Below the pieces are notes generated by a model. It saw nothing but the letters and a program-made list of their open reading frames with translations. It was not told where the DNA came from and searched no databases. From NCBI RefSeq assembly GCF_001404515.1, contig NZ_CXWE01000002.1, positions 806,001 to 870,000 on the forward strand: DNA of 64,000 bases, read 5' to 3'. The stretch comes from Roseibium album. GTDB taxonomy: Bacteria; Pseudomonadota; Alphaproteobacteria; Rhizobiales; Stappiaceae. The position numbers and the translations under genes were made by a program. Position 1 is the stretch's first letter. Each line of letters opens with the position of its first letter. Positions 50,171 to 59,476 of the stretch are shown here, piece by piece.

Positions 50171-50328
50171 CATTTCCCGAAGCGGCAAAGGCTAGCAATG
50201 TGAACAGTAGCACGTTGGCAATAGACAGGAATTGTGCTGTCGTATGCAACACGAGTCAAATCCTTGAACTCACTTGCAGAATACGTCGCTGAGTTGGGTC
50301 GCTCAAACGCCCTCCTCAATGATGGATT

Positions 50329-51219
50329 CTAGCATCCGGGATTTTTGGAAGACCACTCGACAAGGAAATCCACGAATGCGCGAACCTTTGCGCTCAGGTG
50401 CCGACGGTGCGGATAAACCGCATAGATGCCCGGCGTAGGTTCTTCGTAGGACTCAAGGATTATCTTCAGATCACCTTTTTCGATGTCTTCGTAGATAAAA
50501 AACAGCGGTGCTCGCAGGAAGCCCAGGTGACAGAGAGCTGCTTCACGCGCCGCTGACCCGCTGTTTACTTCCACGGGACCCTTGACCGCAACCGATTGCC
50601 GTTCCCCATCGACCTCGAAAGCCCAATTCTGCTTGAAGCGGTAGTTGGTGTCGATAATGCAGGGACGAGATGCCAGATCGGACGGAACATTCGGAGTGCC
50701 GTACTTCTCGATCGCCTGGGGACTTGCGCAAACCACGGTGCGAATGGGAGCGACCTTGCGCGCGATCAGGCTGGAATCTTCCAGCTGCGTAACACGCACT
50801 GCTATGTCGAAACCCTCTTCGACCAGGTCAACAAAACGGTCTTCCAGCCTGAGATCGAGATAGATTTCGGGGTAACGGACAACGAATTCCATCATGGCCC
50901 GGTCCAGCATCTCCATGGATCGCGGCGCCGACACCCGCAGACGGCCCCGGACTTCCTGGTGAGACGATTGAACGGAAGCCTGCAGATCGTCTATCCTCTG
51001 AAGGATCTCGGCTGCTTCCTTGTAATAGGCCTCGCCAACCTCCGTCAGCGAGACCTGTCGGGTGGTACGGTTCAACAAACGCACACCGAGCTCGTCCTCA
51101 AGCTCGCCGACATATTTTGAAACCAGCGCCTTCGAACGGCCCATTTCACGCGCCGCAGCGGAAAATCCGCTGGAATCGACGACCTGAATGAAACAGCGCA
51201 TTCGCGTGATAGCGTCCAT
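50329..51219 (-). CDS. LysR-family transcriptional regulator
   Basis: A 296-residue regulator. The N-terminal winged helix is standard (M-R-C-F-I-Q-V-V-D-S-S-G-F-S-A-A-A-R-E-M split over 8-27, then L-L-N-R-T-T-R-Q-V-S-L-T-E-V-G). The effector-binding domain shows L-R-V-S-A-P-R-S-M and D-I-A-V-R-V-T-Q-L, the pattern of the large DsdC/AaeR-like group of proteobacterial LysR proteins. Usually the target gene is divergent; here the gene upstream (51324) is on the same strand, so the target is not evident. Confidence 0.93.
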   Translation of the reverse strand: MDAITRMRCFIQVVDSSGFSAAAREMGRSKALVSKYVGELEDELGVRLLNRTTRQVSLTEVGEAYYKEAAEILQRIDDLQASVQSSHQEVRGRLRVSAPRSMEMLDRAMMEFVVRYPEIYLDLRLEDRFVDLVEEGFDIAVRVTQLEDSSLIARKVAPIRTVVCASPQAIEKYGTPNVPSDLASRPCIIDTNYRFKQNWAFEVDGERQSVAVKGPVEVNSGSAAREAALCHLGFLRAPLFFIYEDIEKGDLKIILESYEEPTPGIYAVYPHRRHLSAKVRAFVDFLVEWSSKNPGC

Positions 51220-51323
51220 CCGGTTTCCTTCCCGCTCCGGCCCTGGCTACGGCCTCATTACCTGATTTGGAGTCCATAGGTCAAAGAGCTCGAAAAACGT
51301 CGACAGCACTGCGGTTGACAAAC

Positions 51324-51824
51324 TCAGCCGCGCGCCGGTTTTCGGCGTCGGCCGAGACGTATCAACCCGATGAAAAAGCTCACGACTAGGTAACCGGCCA
51401 GGGCGCCGATACCGGCACTGAAAAGGCCCGCAAAAGTGACTGGAACCGCGGGTTCGTAGTCCTCTGCCGTCGCTTGCGCAAGCTGGCGGTCAAAGCCTTG
51501 CGCAAAAACGACAAGCCGCTCGAACGGCCCCGCTGTTTCCAGCCGTTCCTGCTGTTGCCTCAGACGCGAAAGGCGCACGTCGGCGGTTTGCATGCTGTCA
51601 CCGCGGGCTCTGATGAACGGGTCGTCGGAGGCTTTCTGCCGCGCTATTGCCTCGGGAACGGACAAGCCGTACGCCGCCGCATCACGCCTGAAATCGGCAA
51701 GAATTTGTTCAAGCGCGTCGATCGTACCGCCAAGCCGCTGACGGTACTGCTGGGAAAATTCCGGCAATTGAGACGTTGCCGTTCCCCCCACCAGCATGAA
51801 GACCATCACTATGATCCTGACCAT
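51324..51824 (-). CDS. DUF2937 family membrane protein
   Basis: A 166-residue protein. The ATG at 51824 follows GGAGGT. An N-terminal hydrophobic segment (1-17) leads to the conserved L-P-E-F-S-Q-Q-Y-R-Q-R-L-G-G, the DUF2937 mark, then a coiled-coil region with R-L-S-R-L-R-Q-Q-Q-E-R-L-E. A C-terminal helix (about 130-155, F-A-G-L-F-S-A-G-I-G-A-L-A-G-Y-L) ends with a basic tail. The function is unknown. It is 33 bp downstream of the WD40 gene and may share its transcript. Confidence 0.8.
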   Translation of the reverse strand: MVRIIVMVFMLVGGTATSQLPEFSQQYRQRLGGTIDALEQILADFRRDAAAYGLSVPEAIARQKASDDPFIRARGDSMQTADVRLSRLRQQQERLETAGPFERLVVFAQGFDRQLAQATAEDYEPAVPVTFAGLFSAGIGALAGYLVVSFFIGLIRLGRRRKPARG

Positions 51825-51857
51825 GGACACCTCCAAGCCGATCCTGCCCGCCTGTCG

Positions 51858-52835
51858 TCAGTCCTGCAAACTGACGATACCCGCTTCTCCGGCCTCGGTT
51901 CCGAAGGCAAGCCTGACACCTTCCCTGTCCCAATCCATGGTCGAGACAGGCCCTTTGCCGGGGCGGCGAAGCAGCACTTCCGCGTTGTCCTCGAAACGGC
52001 ACATCAAGATGGTGCCGTCCTGATAACCGACTGCAACAACATCTTCCTTCGGATGACACGCAACGGAGGAAACCAGCACATCCGAGCGCGTGCCGAGTTG
52101 CAGCGGAGATTGGCCCATCGGACCCGTTTTCCCGTGATAAGGCCACAGAATCGCAGCGTTCGCGCCTGATGTCGCCAGATAGCGGCCTTTGAAGGACCAG
52201 CTGAATGACTTCACCTTGGCAGGATATCCGGACATGCGCATGTCCTGCCGGTCCGCAAGCCTCCAGCCATGGAGCGCGTTTTCCTGCATGGCAGTGACGA
52301 GGTACTTGCCGTCCGGCGAAAAACTGATCCCGAGATGGGCACCTTTCCAGGTGAACTCGACAGGCGCCCCGTCCGTACCGGCCCACCAGAGCGATGCTCC
52401 GTCGTAGCGGGAGACAGCAAGGCGTGTCCCTTTCGGCGCGAAAGCAAGTCCTCCAACAGCGCGATCGTGCTGAAATTCCTTTTCACGCCCATCTTCAAGG
52501 TGCACCCACGCGACCCGGCCACTTGCAAAGGCAACGGCTCCGGAAGGGCCGGCCGCAATCAGGTCGATCCATTTGCGCGGGCGTTCTGCCACCAGTTCAC
52601 TGGAACCGTCGTCCGCGCAGCGGTAAATACAGCCGTCGTCACCGGACGTGATCAGGCCGGACCCGTCCACGAGCGGTTCGGCAGCCAGGAGGCCCAACTT
52701 GTGCACCCTTATCCTCGTTTCGCCATTGCCCGAGAGCAGAATGTCTCCCTCCCCGGAAGCAAAGTAGGCGCTACTCTTCAAAAATCCGGCACGGACGACG
52801 AATCCGTCTACATCCAGGGGAGCAACTGTCGGCAC
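51858..52835 (-). CDS. WD40 repeat protein
   Basis: A 325-residue soluble protein built of about six or seven WD40-type blades (for example G-L-A-F-A-P-K-G-T-R-L-A-V-S, G-I-S-F-S-P-D-G-K-Y-L-V-T-A, S-F-S-W-S-F-K-G-R-Y-L-A-T-S). The GTG at 52835 follows AAGGA, 13 bp after the GTPase stop; the frame opens 17 codons earlier inside the GTPase gene. In many alphaproteobacteria a WD40 protein like this follows a COG0523 GTPase, often in zinc-responsive loci. It probably works with the GTPase as a binding platform. Confidence 0.85.
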   Translation of the reverse strand: MPTVAPLDVDGFVVRAGFLKSSAYFASGEGDILLSGNGETRIRVHKLGLLAAEPLVDGSGLITSGDDGCIYRCADDGSSELVAERPRKWIDLIAAGPSGAVAFASGRVAWVHLEDGREKEFQHDRAVGGLAFAPKGTRLAVSRYDGASLWWAGTDGAPVEFTWKGAHLGISFSPDGKYLVTAMQENALHGWRLADRQDMRMSGYPAKVKSFSWSFKGRYLATSGANAAILWPYHGKTGPMGQSPLQLGTRSDVLVSSVACHPKEDVVAVGYQDGTILMCRFEDNAEVLLRRPGKGPVSTMDWDREGVRLAFGTEAGEAGIVSLQD

Positions 52836-52848
52836 TCTATCGTCCTTG

Positions 52849-53901
52849 TTACGCTGCGCAGGCCTGGAAGCTCTGCTTGAGAACATCCCAGTTCAAGTCT
52901 CTGCCGATGAACACCAGGCGGCTCTGTCTCGGCTCCTCGGCCTTCCAGTCGCGCTGGTGGTCTCCCTCGACGATCATGTGAACACCCTGAATGACGTAGC
53001 GCTGCGGGTCATCCTTGAAGGCGAGAATTCCCTTCAGGCGCAAGATATTGGGGCCTTGAACCTGCGTTACCTGGTTGATCCACTGGAAGAACATTTCGGG
53101 ATTCAGATCGCCCGCAGTCAGGGAAATGCTCTTGACCGAATGCGGGTTTTCCTCGTGGTGATGATGACCGTGATCATGATGATGATCCTGGTCATGATCG
53201 TGATCGCAGTCCGGGGCGCACTCATGCGCATGATGCCCGTGTTCCAGAAAGTGCGGATCAAGCGACAGGATCCGGTCGAGGTCGAAAGCTCCACGATCGA
53301 GAACCTTTGCAATCTCGATCCCGCAGCGTTCGCTGTGGTGCAGGACGGCATAGGGATTGATCGACCGGATGCGCGCCTCTACCTCGGACAACTCTTCCGG
53401 CGAGACGAGATCGGTCTTGTTGATCAGGATCACGTCGGCAAAAGCCACCTGGTCTTCAGCTTCTTCCGTGTCTTCCAGCCTTTGAAGAACGTGCCGCGAA
53501 TCGACAACTGCGACCACCGCATCGAGCCTCGCAGATGCGCGTACATCGTCATCCATGAAGAACGTCTGGGCGACCGGAGCCGGATCTGCAACCCCGGTCG
53601 TTTCCACAATGATGGCGTCAAAGGCATTCTTCCGCTTCATCAGGTTCTGCACGGTGCGGATAAGATCGCCACGAACCGTGCAGCAGATGCAGCCGTTGTT
53701 CATCTCGAAGATTTCTTCATCGGATTCAACGAGCAGGTCGTTGTCGATACCGACTTCGCCGAATTCATTGACGATAACGGCATATCGTTGCCCGTGGTTC
53801 TCGGTAAGAATCCGGTTGAGCAACGTGGTTTTTCCCGCGCCGAGATATCCGGTCAGGACCGTGACTGGAATCTGTGCCTGGGCGTCTTGGGTCGCAGACA
53901 T
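52849..53901 (-). CDS. COG0523 metallochaperone GTPase
   Basis: A 350-residue G3E GTPase of the COG0523 family, which includes ZNG1/YeiR and CobW. Walker A is [12 protein letters not shown], the metal-binding C-x-C-C motif is N-G-C-I-C-C-T near residue 70, E-T-T-G-V-A-D-P is the switch region, and N-K-T-D reads the guanine. A histidine-rich loop ([17 protein letters not shown] and more) precedes the C-terminal domain; it implies zinc or another transition metal. The start at 53901 has GAAAG upstream; the frame opens 47 codons further. Zinc transfer under zinc shortage is the best guess from the family. WD40 and DUF2937 genes follow. Confidence 0.92.
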   Translation of the reverse strand: MSATQDAQAQIPVTVLTGYLGAGKTTLLNRILTENHGQRYAVIVNEFGEVGIDNDLLVESDEEIFEMNNGCICCTVRGDLIRTVQNLMKRKNAFDAIIVETTGVADPAPVAQTFFMDDDVRASARLDAVVAVVDSRHVLQRLEDTEEAEDQVAFADVILINKTDLVSPEELSEVEARIRSINPYAVLHHSERCGIEIAKVLDRGAFDLDRILSLDPHFLEHGHHAHECAPDCDHDHDQDHHHDHGHHHHEENPHSVKSISLTAGDLNPEMFFQWINQVTQVQGPNILRLKGILAFKDDPQRYVIQGVHMIVEGDHQRDWKAEEPRQSRLVFIGRDLNWDVLKQSFQACAA

Positions 53902-54136
53902 TGCGAAACTTTCTGGCTTTGCTGATAGGTTGATCGCCTGCCGGATAGCAGGCCGCTTGGCCGCGAATATAAGCACAACATCGACCGTTTGGGAGAGAGG
54001 CGGCAAATTTTCCTGTGCCGACAGGCTCAATAATTTGAACACCGGCGAACCGCTGCAATGACAACCGGACTTTCCAGTTCACGAATCCGGGCGCTACGAT
54101 GCAACGAATTCATCACTCAGTAAGAGAGAAAAGCCG

Positions 54137-55306
54137 ATGTTGAAAACGATCAGCGGATTCGACCGGATCGGTGAAGAAAACGCCTTCGCCGTGCTGGCTC
54201 GTGCCACCGAACTTGCAGGACAGGGACGGGACATCATCAATCTCGGCATTGGCCAGCCGGACTTCAGGACACCGGATCATATTGTCGAAGCCGCGGTCAA
54301 GGCACTCAGGGACGGACATCATGGCTACACCCCCGCGACGGGCATAGCCCCACTGCGGGAAGCCGTTTCCGCCGACCTTTTGAAACGCCATGATGTCGAG
54401 ACCGATCCCGGAAATGTCCTGATCGTGCCTGGCGGCAAGGTTACCATGTTCATGGCAATCCTGATGTTCGGTGAGCCTGGTACTGAAATCCTGTATCCGG
54501 ATCCGGGTTTCCCGATCTACCGGTCGATGATCGAATTCACGGGCGCCAGGCCTGTCCCCGTTCCGATCCGGGAGGAAAACGATTTCGCGTTTTCGGCCTC
54601 AGAAACTCTGTCGCTTATCAACGACAAGACCAGACTTCTAATTCTGAACTCTCCTGCGAACCCCACCGGTGGCGTCACGCCGCGTTCAGAGATAGAGGCG
54701 CTAGTTCATGGCCTCGATAGCCATCCTGATGTTGCTGTCATGTCCGACGAGATCTACTCCCAGATGACCTATGACGGCATGGAACATGTTTCGCTGCTGC
54801 AGTTTGAATCACTCAGGGACCGATTGATCCTGCTTGACGGGTGGTCGAAGACCTACGCGATGACGGGTTGGCGCATGGGGTTCGCATTATGGCCCGAATG
54901 CCTGATCGACAAGGCGCGAAAACTTGCCGTCAATGCATGGTCCTGCGTCAATGCCCCGGCGCAGTTTGCGGGCCTGGCCGCGCTCACCGGCCCTCAGACG
55001 GAAGTCGGGCATATGGTAAGCGAATTCGATTCTCGCCGAAAAACGATCGTCGAGGGCCTGAATGCGCTCCCGGGAATTAGCTGCAGAACGCCTCTGGGTG
55101 CTTTTTACGCCTTTCCCAATATCAAGGACACCGGCTGGCAGGCGAAGGCTCTTGCCTCGGCATTGCTGGAAGAAACAGGTGTCGCAACGATTGGCGGCCC
55201 CGACTTCGGAATACTGGGCGAAGGATACATCCGCCTTTCTTACGCGAATTCCACAAAAAACATCAAAAAGGCACTTGAGCGGATAAACAGTTTCCTGATG
55301 AATTAG
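54137..55306 (+). CDS. Class I/II pyridoxal-phosphate aminotransferase
   Basis: A 389-residue cytoplasmic aspartate/aromatic-type aminotransferase. I-N-L-G-I-G-Q-P-D-F near 35-44, N-S-P-A-N-P-T-G-G near 174, and S-D-E-I-Y-S-Q-M binding the cofactor are standard. The Schiff-base Lys is Lys238 in G-W-S-K-T-Y-A-M-T-G-W-R-M-G. The end F-G-x-x-G-E-G-Y-I-R-L-S-Y-A-N-S holds the substrate-carboxylate Arg. The amino donor cannot be told from sequence. GTAAGAGAG lies before the ATG. It stands alone and diverges from the GTPase operon. Confidence 0.92.
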   Translation: MLKTISGFDRIGEENAFAVLARATELAGQGRDIINLGIGQPDFRTPDHIVEAAVKALRDGHHGYTPATGIAPLREAVSADLLKRHDVETDPGNVLIVPGGKVTMFMAILMFGEPGTEILYPDPGFPIYRSMIEFTGARPVPVPIREENDFAFSASETLSLINDKTRLLILNSPANPTGGVTPRSEIEALVHGLDSHPDVAVMSDEIYSQMTYDGMEHVSLLQFESLRDRLILLDGWSKTYAMTGWRMGFALWPECLIDKARKLAVNAWSCVNAPAQFAGLAALTGPQTEVGHMVSEFDSRRKTIVEGLNALPGISCRTPLGAFYAFPNIKDTGWQAKALASALLEETGVATIGGPDFGILGEGYIRLSYANSTKNIKKALERINSFLMN

Positions 55307-55473
55307 GAGTTGTGCCCGGAAATACTGAAACTCCTGACTCGAAACTGTGAGCCAGAATGCTCTCCGTTGTTATCGCATTGTCAATCTTACCCTGCGTGAC
55401 CGTTTTTTAATCATTCCATGTCTTCATTAACTATGCGGTTGGGTCGGGCGGCGAGCTGGCAGGGAGACATTTC

Positions 55474-57651
55474 GTGGAGAGTATTTGCCTCGATTTGGAA
55501 AGATCATTTGGTGATCTGAAGCAAAGCGTACTGGTCACCAACACCGAAAGGACCATCGTCTTCGCAAACAGGGCAATGGCAAGTCTGTTGCGCGTCGAGG
55601 CATCAAAGATTGTAGGCAGCACGACAAGGCGCTTTTTCGCCGACAGCGCACAATTCGAGCGCATGGCCGAACTCTATCAACGACCGTCCGACGAGAGTCA
55701 TCGAAAACAGTGTCTGATTGAAGCCGTGTTCGGCGATGGAAGCAGAACGGAGCTGGAAGTCGTCAGCGCTCCATTGTTCGATACGACCGGGCAATTGTCC
55801 GGGCTTCTCTTCATTGCGCACGATGTCAGCGAACGCAAGAAAATGGAGTCCAGGCTGAGCGACGTCGCAATGACCCTCGAAGACGCGCTGGACGCCATCC
55901 TCGAGGGCTTTGCGATCTACGATCAGGACGACCGGTTGGTCATCTGCAATGAAAACTACCGCGAGATTTATGCCACCTCGGCACCCGCCATGTTCCCCGG
56001 AAACAGTTTTCAGGACATTTTGCGCTACGGCCTGAGCAATGGTCAGTATGACACCGGTGGACAGGATGAAGAGATATGGTTGGCAGAGCGGCTTCAACGC
56101 CATCAGAAGGCCGACGGGTCCGTCGTCGAGCAGCAACTGGACGACGGTCGCTGGCTTCGCATTTCCGAGACCCGGACCCGCGCGGGTGGAATTGCCGGCA
56201 TTCGGGCCGACATCACGGAACTCAAGGAAGCCAAGGCGCTCGCTGAAAAAGCCTATCAGAACCTGTATCTCATGGCGGACAGCATTTCCGCATGTGTCGG
56301 GGAAGTTGACCTGGAGGGCAAGTGTCTCTTTCTCAACAAAACCGGATGTAAATGGTTCAATGGCACGAGTGAGGAACTTCTTGGGACAAGACTGCGTGAA
56401 AAACTCGCTTGCAAGCAGAGAGACGCTGTCAGCGGCTTGTTCAAGGAAGGGCTGAGTGGCCGAAAATGCTCATTGGAACTTGGAATGCTTTTCCCCGATG
56501 GCGTTTTTCGCGAATGCCAGATGGACTGCAATCCCAGGCTGAACGGTTCAGGCCAGGTCGATGGTCTCGTGGTTCTCATTTCCGACATCACGAACCGCAA
56601 GAAAACCGAACGAACCCTCGCGGATCTCTATGCAATCACGTCGACGCGCGCGCTCGGCCATGAGGACAAGATTGCCGAGATCCTGCAGCTTGGCTGCGAT
56701 CACTTTGATCTGCCTTTTGGCATCATCAGCCAGGTCGTCGGAGATCACTATACCGTCACACAGGCGCAAAGTCCGGGCAGCATTGTCGAACCGGCACGGA
56801 CGTTCAAACTCCGGGACACCTATTGCGCATTGACGCTTGAGGCCAATGAACCGGTTTCAACTGCCCATGCAGCAGAGTCCGAATTCGCAAGTCACTCCTG
56901 TTACAAACTGTTTGGTTTCGAAACCTATATTGGGGCACCCCTTTTGGTAGACGGCCTTGTCCATGGAACGATCAGTTTCACCGCCCACGAACTTCGCAAG
57001 CGACAGTTTACGCCTTCGGACATTCAGATCATTCGACAGTTTGCGGACTGGATCGGCCACGAAATAGCGCGCCAGCGCGACCACCAGGCATTGATGGACG
57101 CAAAAATCCGCATGGAACGGATCGCGAGCATCGACGACCTGACACAGATTTACAACCGACGTGCCTTTCTCGAGCGAGCTCATTTGGAACTTCAGCGCTT
57201 CCGCAGAACGGAAAAACCGTTCACTGCGGTCATGATGGACATCGACCGGTTCAAGAATATCAATGACGTTTACGGTCATGCCGCAGGCGACGAAGTTCTG
57301 GAGGCCTTTAGCCGCATCATCGGCGACCAGTTGCGAGCAGCTGATTTGTTTGGACGGGTAGGAGGCGAGGAATTCTGCGTCATTCTTGTCGACACAGACA
57401 TCAGCGATGCCGTCGCGGCCTGTGAAAGGCTGCGAGAGAAAATCGTGTCGGATTGCCGGATGGACCGCATCGCGCAAACGATTACCTGCAGCATGGGTCT
57501 GGCTCAGTCCGCAAAGGAAGACGTGGCATTTTCGACCCTCATGCAAAGGGCCGACACGGCGCTCTATGAAGCCAAGGCTTCCGGGCGAAACAGGTGCGTC
57601 GCCTATTCTCGAGAACTTGAAATGAAAAAACTGGCAAATATTCCCGTTTAG
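55474..57651 (+). CDS. Diguanylate cyclase with PAS and GAF domains
   Basis: A 725-residue soluble signalling protein that should make cyclic di-GMP. The GTG at 55474 follows AGGGAG. PAS domains occur at about 15-130, 140-260 (PAS-7 type, I-L-E-G-F-A-I-Y-D-Q-D-D-R-L-V-I-C-N) and 270-385, then a GAF domain (about 400-540). The GGDEF domain fills about 555-710, with I-D-D-L-T-Q-I-Y-N-R-R-A-F, M-D-I-D-R-F-K-N-I-N-D and the active loop G-G-E-E-F (630-634). The inhibitory I-site R-A-A-D lies at 621-624, so product feedback is expected. No phosphodiesterase domain is present. It could act on motility together with the stator or other parts, but no link is shown. Confidence 0.93.
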   Translation: MESICLDLERSFGDLKQSVLVTNTERTIVFANRAMASLLRVEASKIVGSTTRRFFADSAQFERMAELYQRPSDESHRKQCLIEAVFGDGSRTELEVVSAPLFDTTGQLSGLLFIAHDVSERKKMESRLSDVAMTLEDALDAILEGFAIYDQDDRLVICNENYREIYATSAPAMFPGNSFQDILRYGLSNGQYDTGGQDEEIWLAERLQRHQKADGSVVEQQLDDGRWLRISETRTRAGGIAGIRADITELKEAKALAEKAYQNLYLMADSISACVGEVDLEGKCLFLNKTGCKWFNGTSEELLGTRLREKLACKQRDAVSGLFKEGLSGRKCSLELGMLFPDGVFRECQMDCNPRLNGSGQVDGLVVLISDITNRKKTERTLADLYAITSTRALGHEDKIAEILQLGCDHFDLPFGIISQVVGDHYTVTQAQSPGSIVEPARTFKLRDTYCALTLEANEPVSTAHAAESEFASHSCYKLFGFETYIGAPLLVDGLVHGTISFTAHELRKRQFTPSDIQIIRQFADWIGHEIARQRDHQALMDAKIRMERIASIDDLTQIYNRRAFLERAHLELQRFRRTEKPFTAVMMDIDRFKNINDVYGHAAGDEVLEAFSRIIGDQLRAADLFGRVGGEEFCVILVDTDISDAVAACERLREKIVSDCRMDRIAQTITCSMGLAQSAKEDVAFSTLMQRADTALYEAKASGRNRCVAYSRELEMKKLANIPV

Positions 57652-57724
57652 CCAACATGTTGACAGTTCGGCGAGTTGTTTCACATCGCCTGGACGGAAC
57701 GCGATCGGGTCTCAGGATCCGAAC

Positions 57725-58816
57725 CTAGTCTGCAAGCCTCGGCGCGAGACGAACGCCCGGGGGCGGTGAACTTTCACGGACGCGCAATTCCGGCTCGATC
57801 ACGATCGGCTTGTTTGGAACCCTGTCGCCCGCTATCTGGCGCAGCAGGGTCAATGCAGCCAACCGGCCTATCTTGTCCGGCTGGTTGGCGATGGTCGTCA
57901 ATGCAGGTGTTCTCGCATCGGCCCCGTCAATGTCGTCATAGCCCGTAATGGCCATGTCCGGACCTGGTTCGATGCCGGCACGCCGCAGTGTCGTCATCAT
58001 TCCGAACGCGACCAGGTCGTTGAAACCGACGATCGCCGTTGGCCGTTCATCTGCTTCCATGATCGCGGGTACAGCCGCACGTCCGTCCGCCTGTGTCATG
58101 AGTTCAGGCAGATCGAGCTGCGACCGGTAGTCGATTCCCGCCTCCTCAAGAGCGTTTCGCCAGCCCTCGTTCCTGTGTCGACCGGTCGAACTTTCCCGGC
58201 GCCCGCCGGCCATTGCAATCTTCGTGTGGCCCTGAGCCAGAAGGTGTTTGGTCGCCAGATAGGTGCCGGCAACATCGTCGCCCCGCACGCACGGTGCCCA
58301 GACACCGGGCACTTCGCGCGCGACCAGCGTTACAGGGATACCCTGATCAACGAGCCGGTTGATCTCTTCCGCGGTCGTGCCGACTGAAGGACACAGGATC
58401 AGTCCGTCGGCTCTGTGCTGCAAAAGCGTGTTGACGAATCCGCGCTGCCTCTTCACGTCATCGCGGTGATTGCAGATGAAAATCATCTGTCCCTGTTCTT
58501 CCAGAACGTCTTCAAGCGCTGAAAAGACTTCGGCAAAATATGGATTGAGGATGTCGTGAACAGCAACACCGACGATCTGACTGCGCGAGGTACGCAGCGA
58601 GGCGGCGGAGCGGTTGTAGATATAGCCGATCTCCTGCGCCGTCTGCTTGACCTTCTCGCGTGTCTCCTCCGCGACCAGGGGGCTGTCGCGCAACGCGAGC
58701 GAAACCGTGGCCGTCGAAATCCCGAGCTGGTCGGCGATATGACCGAGCGTGAGGCGCTTGCCCGGCTTGGGTGGCAAATCTGATGAAGGTGACGTGGAGT
58801 CTTTGTCTTCTGACAT
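57725..58816 (-). CDS. LacI-family transcriptional regulator
   Basis: A 363-residue repressor. A 20-residue polar lead precedes the DNA-binding helix-turn-helix (L-G-H-I-A-D-Q-L-G-I-S-T-A-T-V-S-L-A-L near 24-42) and the hinge region N-R-S-A-A-S-L-R-T-S-R-S. The ligand-binding core has V-V-D-Q... replaced by L-V-D-Q-G-I-P-V-T-L-V, and the late A-I-T-G-Y-D-D-I-D block. The L-A-L at the third helix end differs from the usual R-V-L/R-A-L, so its operator may differ. No sugar operon is near. It follows the OmpA-like gene on the same strand. Confidence 0.92.
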   Translation of the reverse strand: MSEDKDSTSPSSDLPPKPGKRLTLGHIADQLGISTATVSLALRDSPLVAEETREKVKQTAQEIGYIYNRSAASLRTSRSQIVGVAVHDILNPYFAEVFSALEDVLEEQGQMIFICNHRDDVKRQRGFVNTLLQHRADGLILCPSVGTTAEEINRLVDQGIPVTLVAREVPGVWAPCVRGDDVAGTYLATKHLLAQGHTKIAMAGGRRESSTGRHRNEGWRNALEEAGIDYRSQLDLPELMTQADGRAAVPAIMEADERPTAIVGFNDLVAFGMMTTLRRAGIEPGPDMAITGYDDIDGADARTPALTTIANQPDKIGRLAALTLLRQIAGDRVPNKPIVIEPELRVRESSPPPGVRLAPRLAD

Positions 58817-58832
58817 TCAGTGGTCTCAATTC

Positions 58833-58878
58833 CCGCGGCAGCGACAGGAACGACCGTTATAGCCCCCGGCTGCCGCGG
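58833..58878. promoter_or_regulatory. Spaced inverted repeat before the LacI gene
   Basis: CCGCGGCAGC (58833-58842) and GCTGCCGCGG (58869-58878) are exact complements with 26 bp between. They fill the gap between the lipoprotein stop and the LacI start. They could be a large mRNA hairpin or a paired operator for autoregulation. Confidence 0.45.
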
Positions 58879-58898
58879 TAAACAGACAAAATTGCCGA

Positions 58899-59432
58899 CT
58901 ACCGACCTTGTGGAGCGGATTCGTCGTATTCTGTTCTCAGATTGACAACCACGCGGCGGTTCTGAGACTGGCATTCGATCGAGGCGCAATCCGTGACCGG
59001 GCGTTCGACTCCATAGCCTTTGGACCACACCCGCTTTGGGCTGACCCCAAGGCTGACGAGTTCGGCCATCACTGCATCGGCCCTCTTCGCGGAAAGCGTT
59101 TTCTGTGCCGCTTCACTGCCCGGGTCATCTGCGTGGCCCTGGACCTTAACCAGCCACTTCTTGTTGCGTTTGAGCCAGTCTGCCTGGCTCTTGATTGTCA
59201 TCTTGGCTTCTTCGGTCACGACCGCGGAACCCCTGTCGAAGTAAACCCGTCGTCCGACATTGATGATGAATTCTTCTTCGGAGCCGTTCGAAATCTGGCC
59301 GAACCCGGCTGCCGGTGCGTTTGTTACATCCGGCGACGACAGGCCGCCGGCGGAATTACAGGCAGCCAGCCCGAATCCGCACAAGACGACGATCAATGCA
59401 CTCTGGCCCCATCGGCCAATCCAATTACCCAA
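58899..59432 (-). CDS. OmpA-family lipoprotein, Pal-like
   Basis: A 177-residue outer-membrane lipoprotein. The signal peptide ends with the lipobox G-L-A-A-C, lipid Cys at residue 25. After a Ser/Gly-rich linker the OmpA/Pal domain covers about 60-165, with V-Y-F-D-R-G-S-A-V-V, V-Q-G-H-A-D-D-P-G-S and R-A-D-A-V-M-A-E-L; it binds meso-diaminopimelate of peptidoglycan. The loop holds T-D-C-A-S-I-E-C-Q-S-Q-N-R-R, with a likely disulphide. It resembles Pal, but no Tol genes are near, so a paralogue is possible. It is followed after 44 bp (upstream strand) by an L,D-transpeptidase gene, both envelope proteins. Confidence 0.88.
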   Translation of the reverse strand: MGNWIGRWGQSALIVVLCGFGLAACNSAGGLSSPDVTNAPAAGFGQISNGSEEEFIINVGRRVYFDRGSAVVTEEAKMTIKSQADWLKRNKKWLVKVQGHADDPGSEAAQKTLSAKRADAVMAELVSLGVSPKRVWSKGYGVERPVTDCASIECQSQNRRVVVNLRTEYDESAPQGR

Positions 59433-59476
59433 GAATGCCCCCCAAGAATTTTTGTTTTTCTCCGAAAGTGCCGGCG

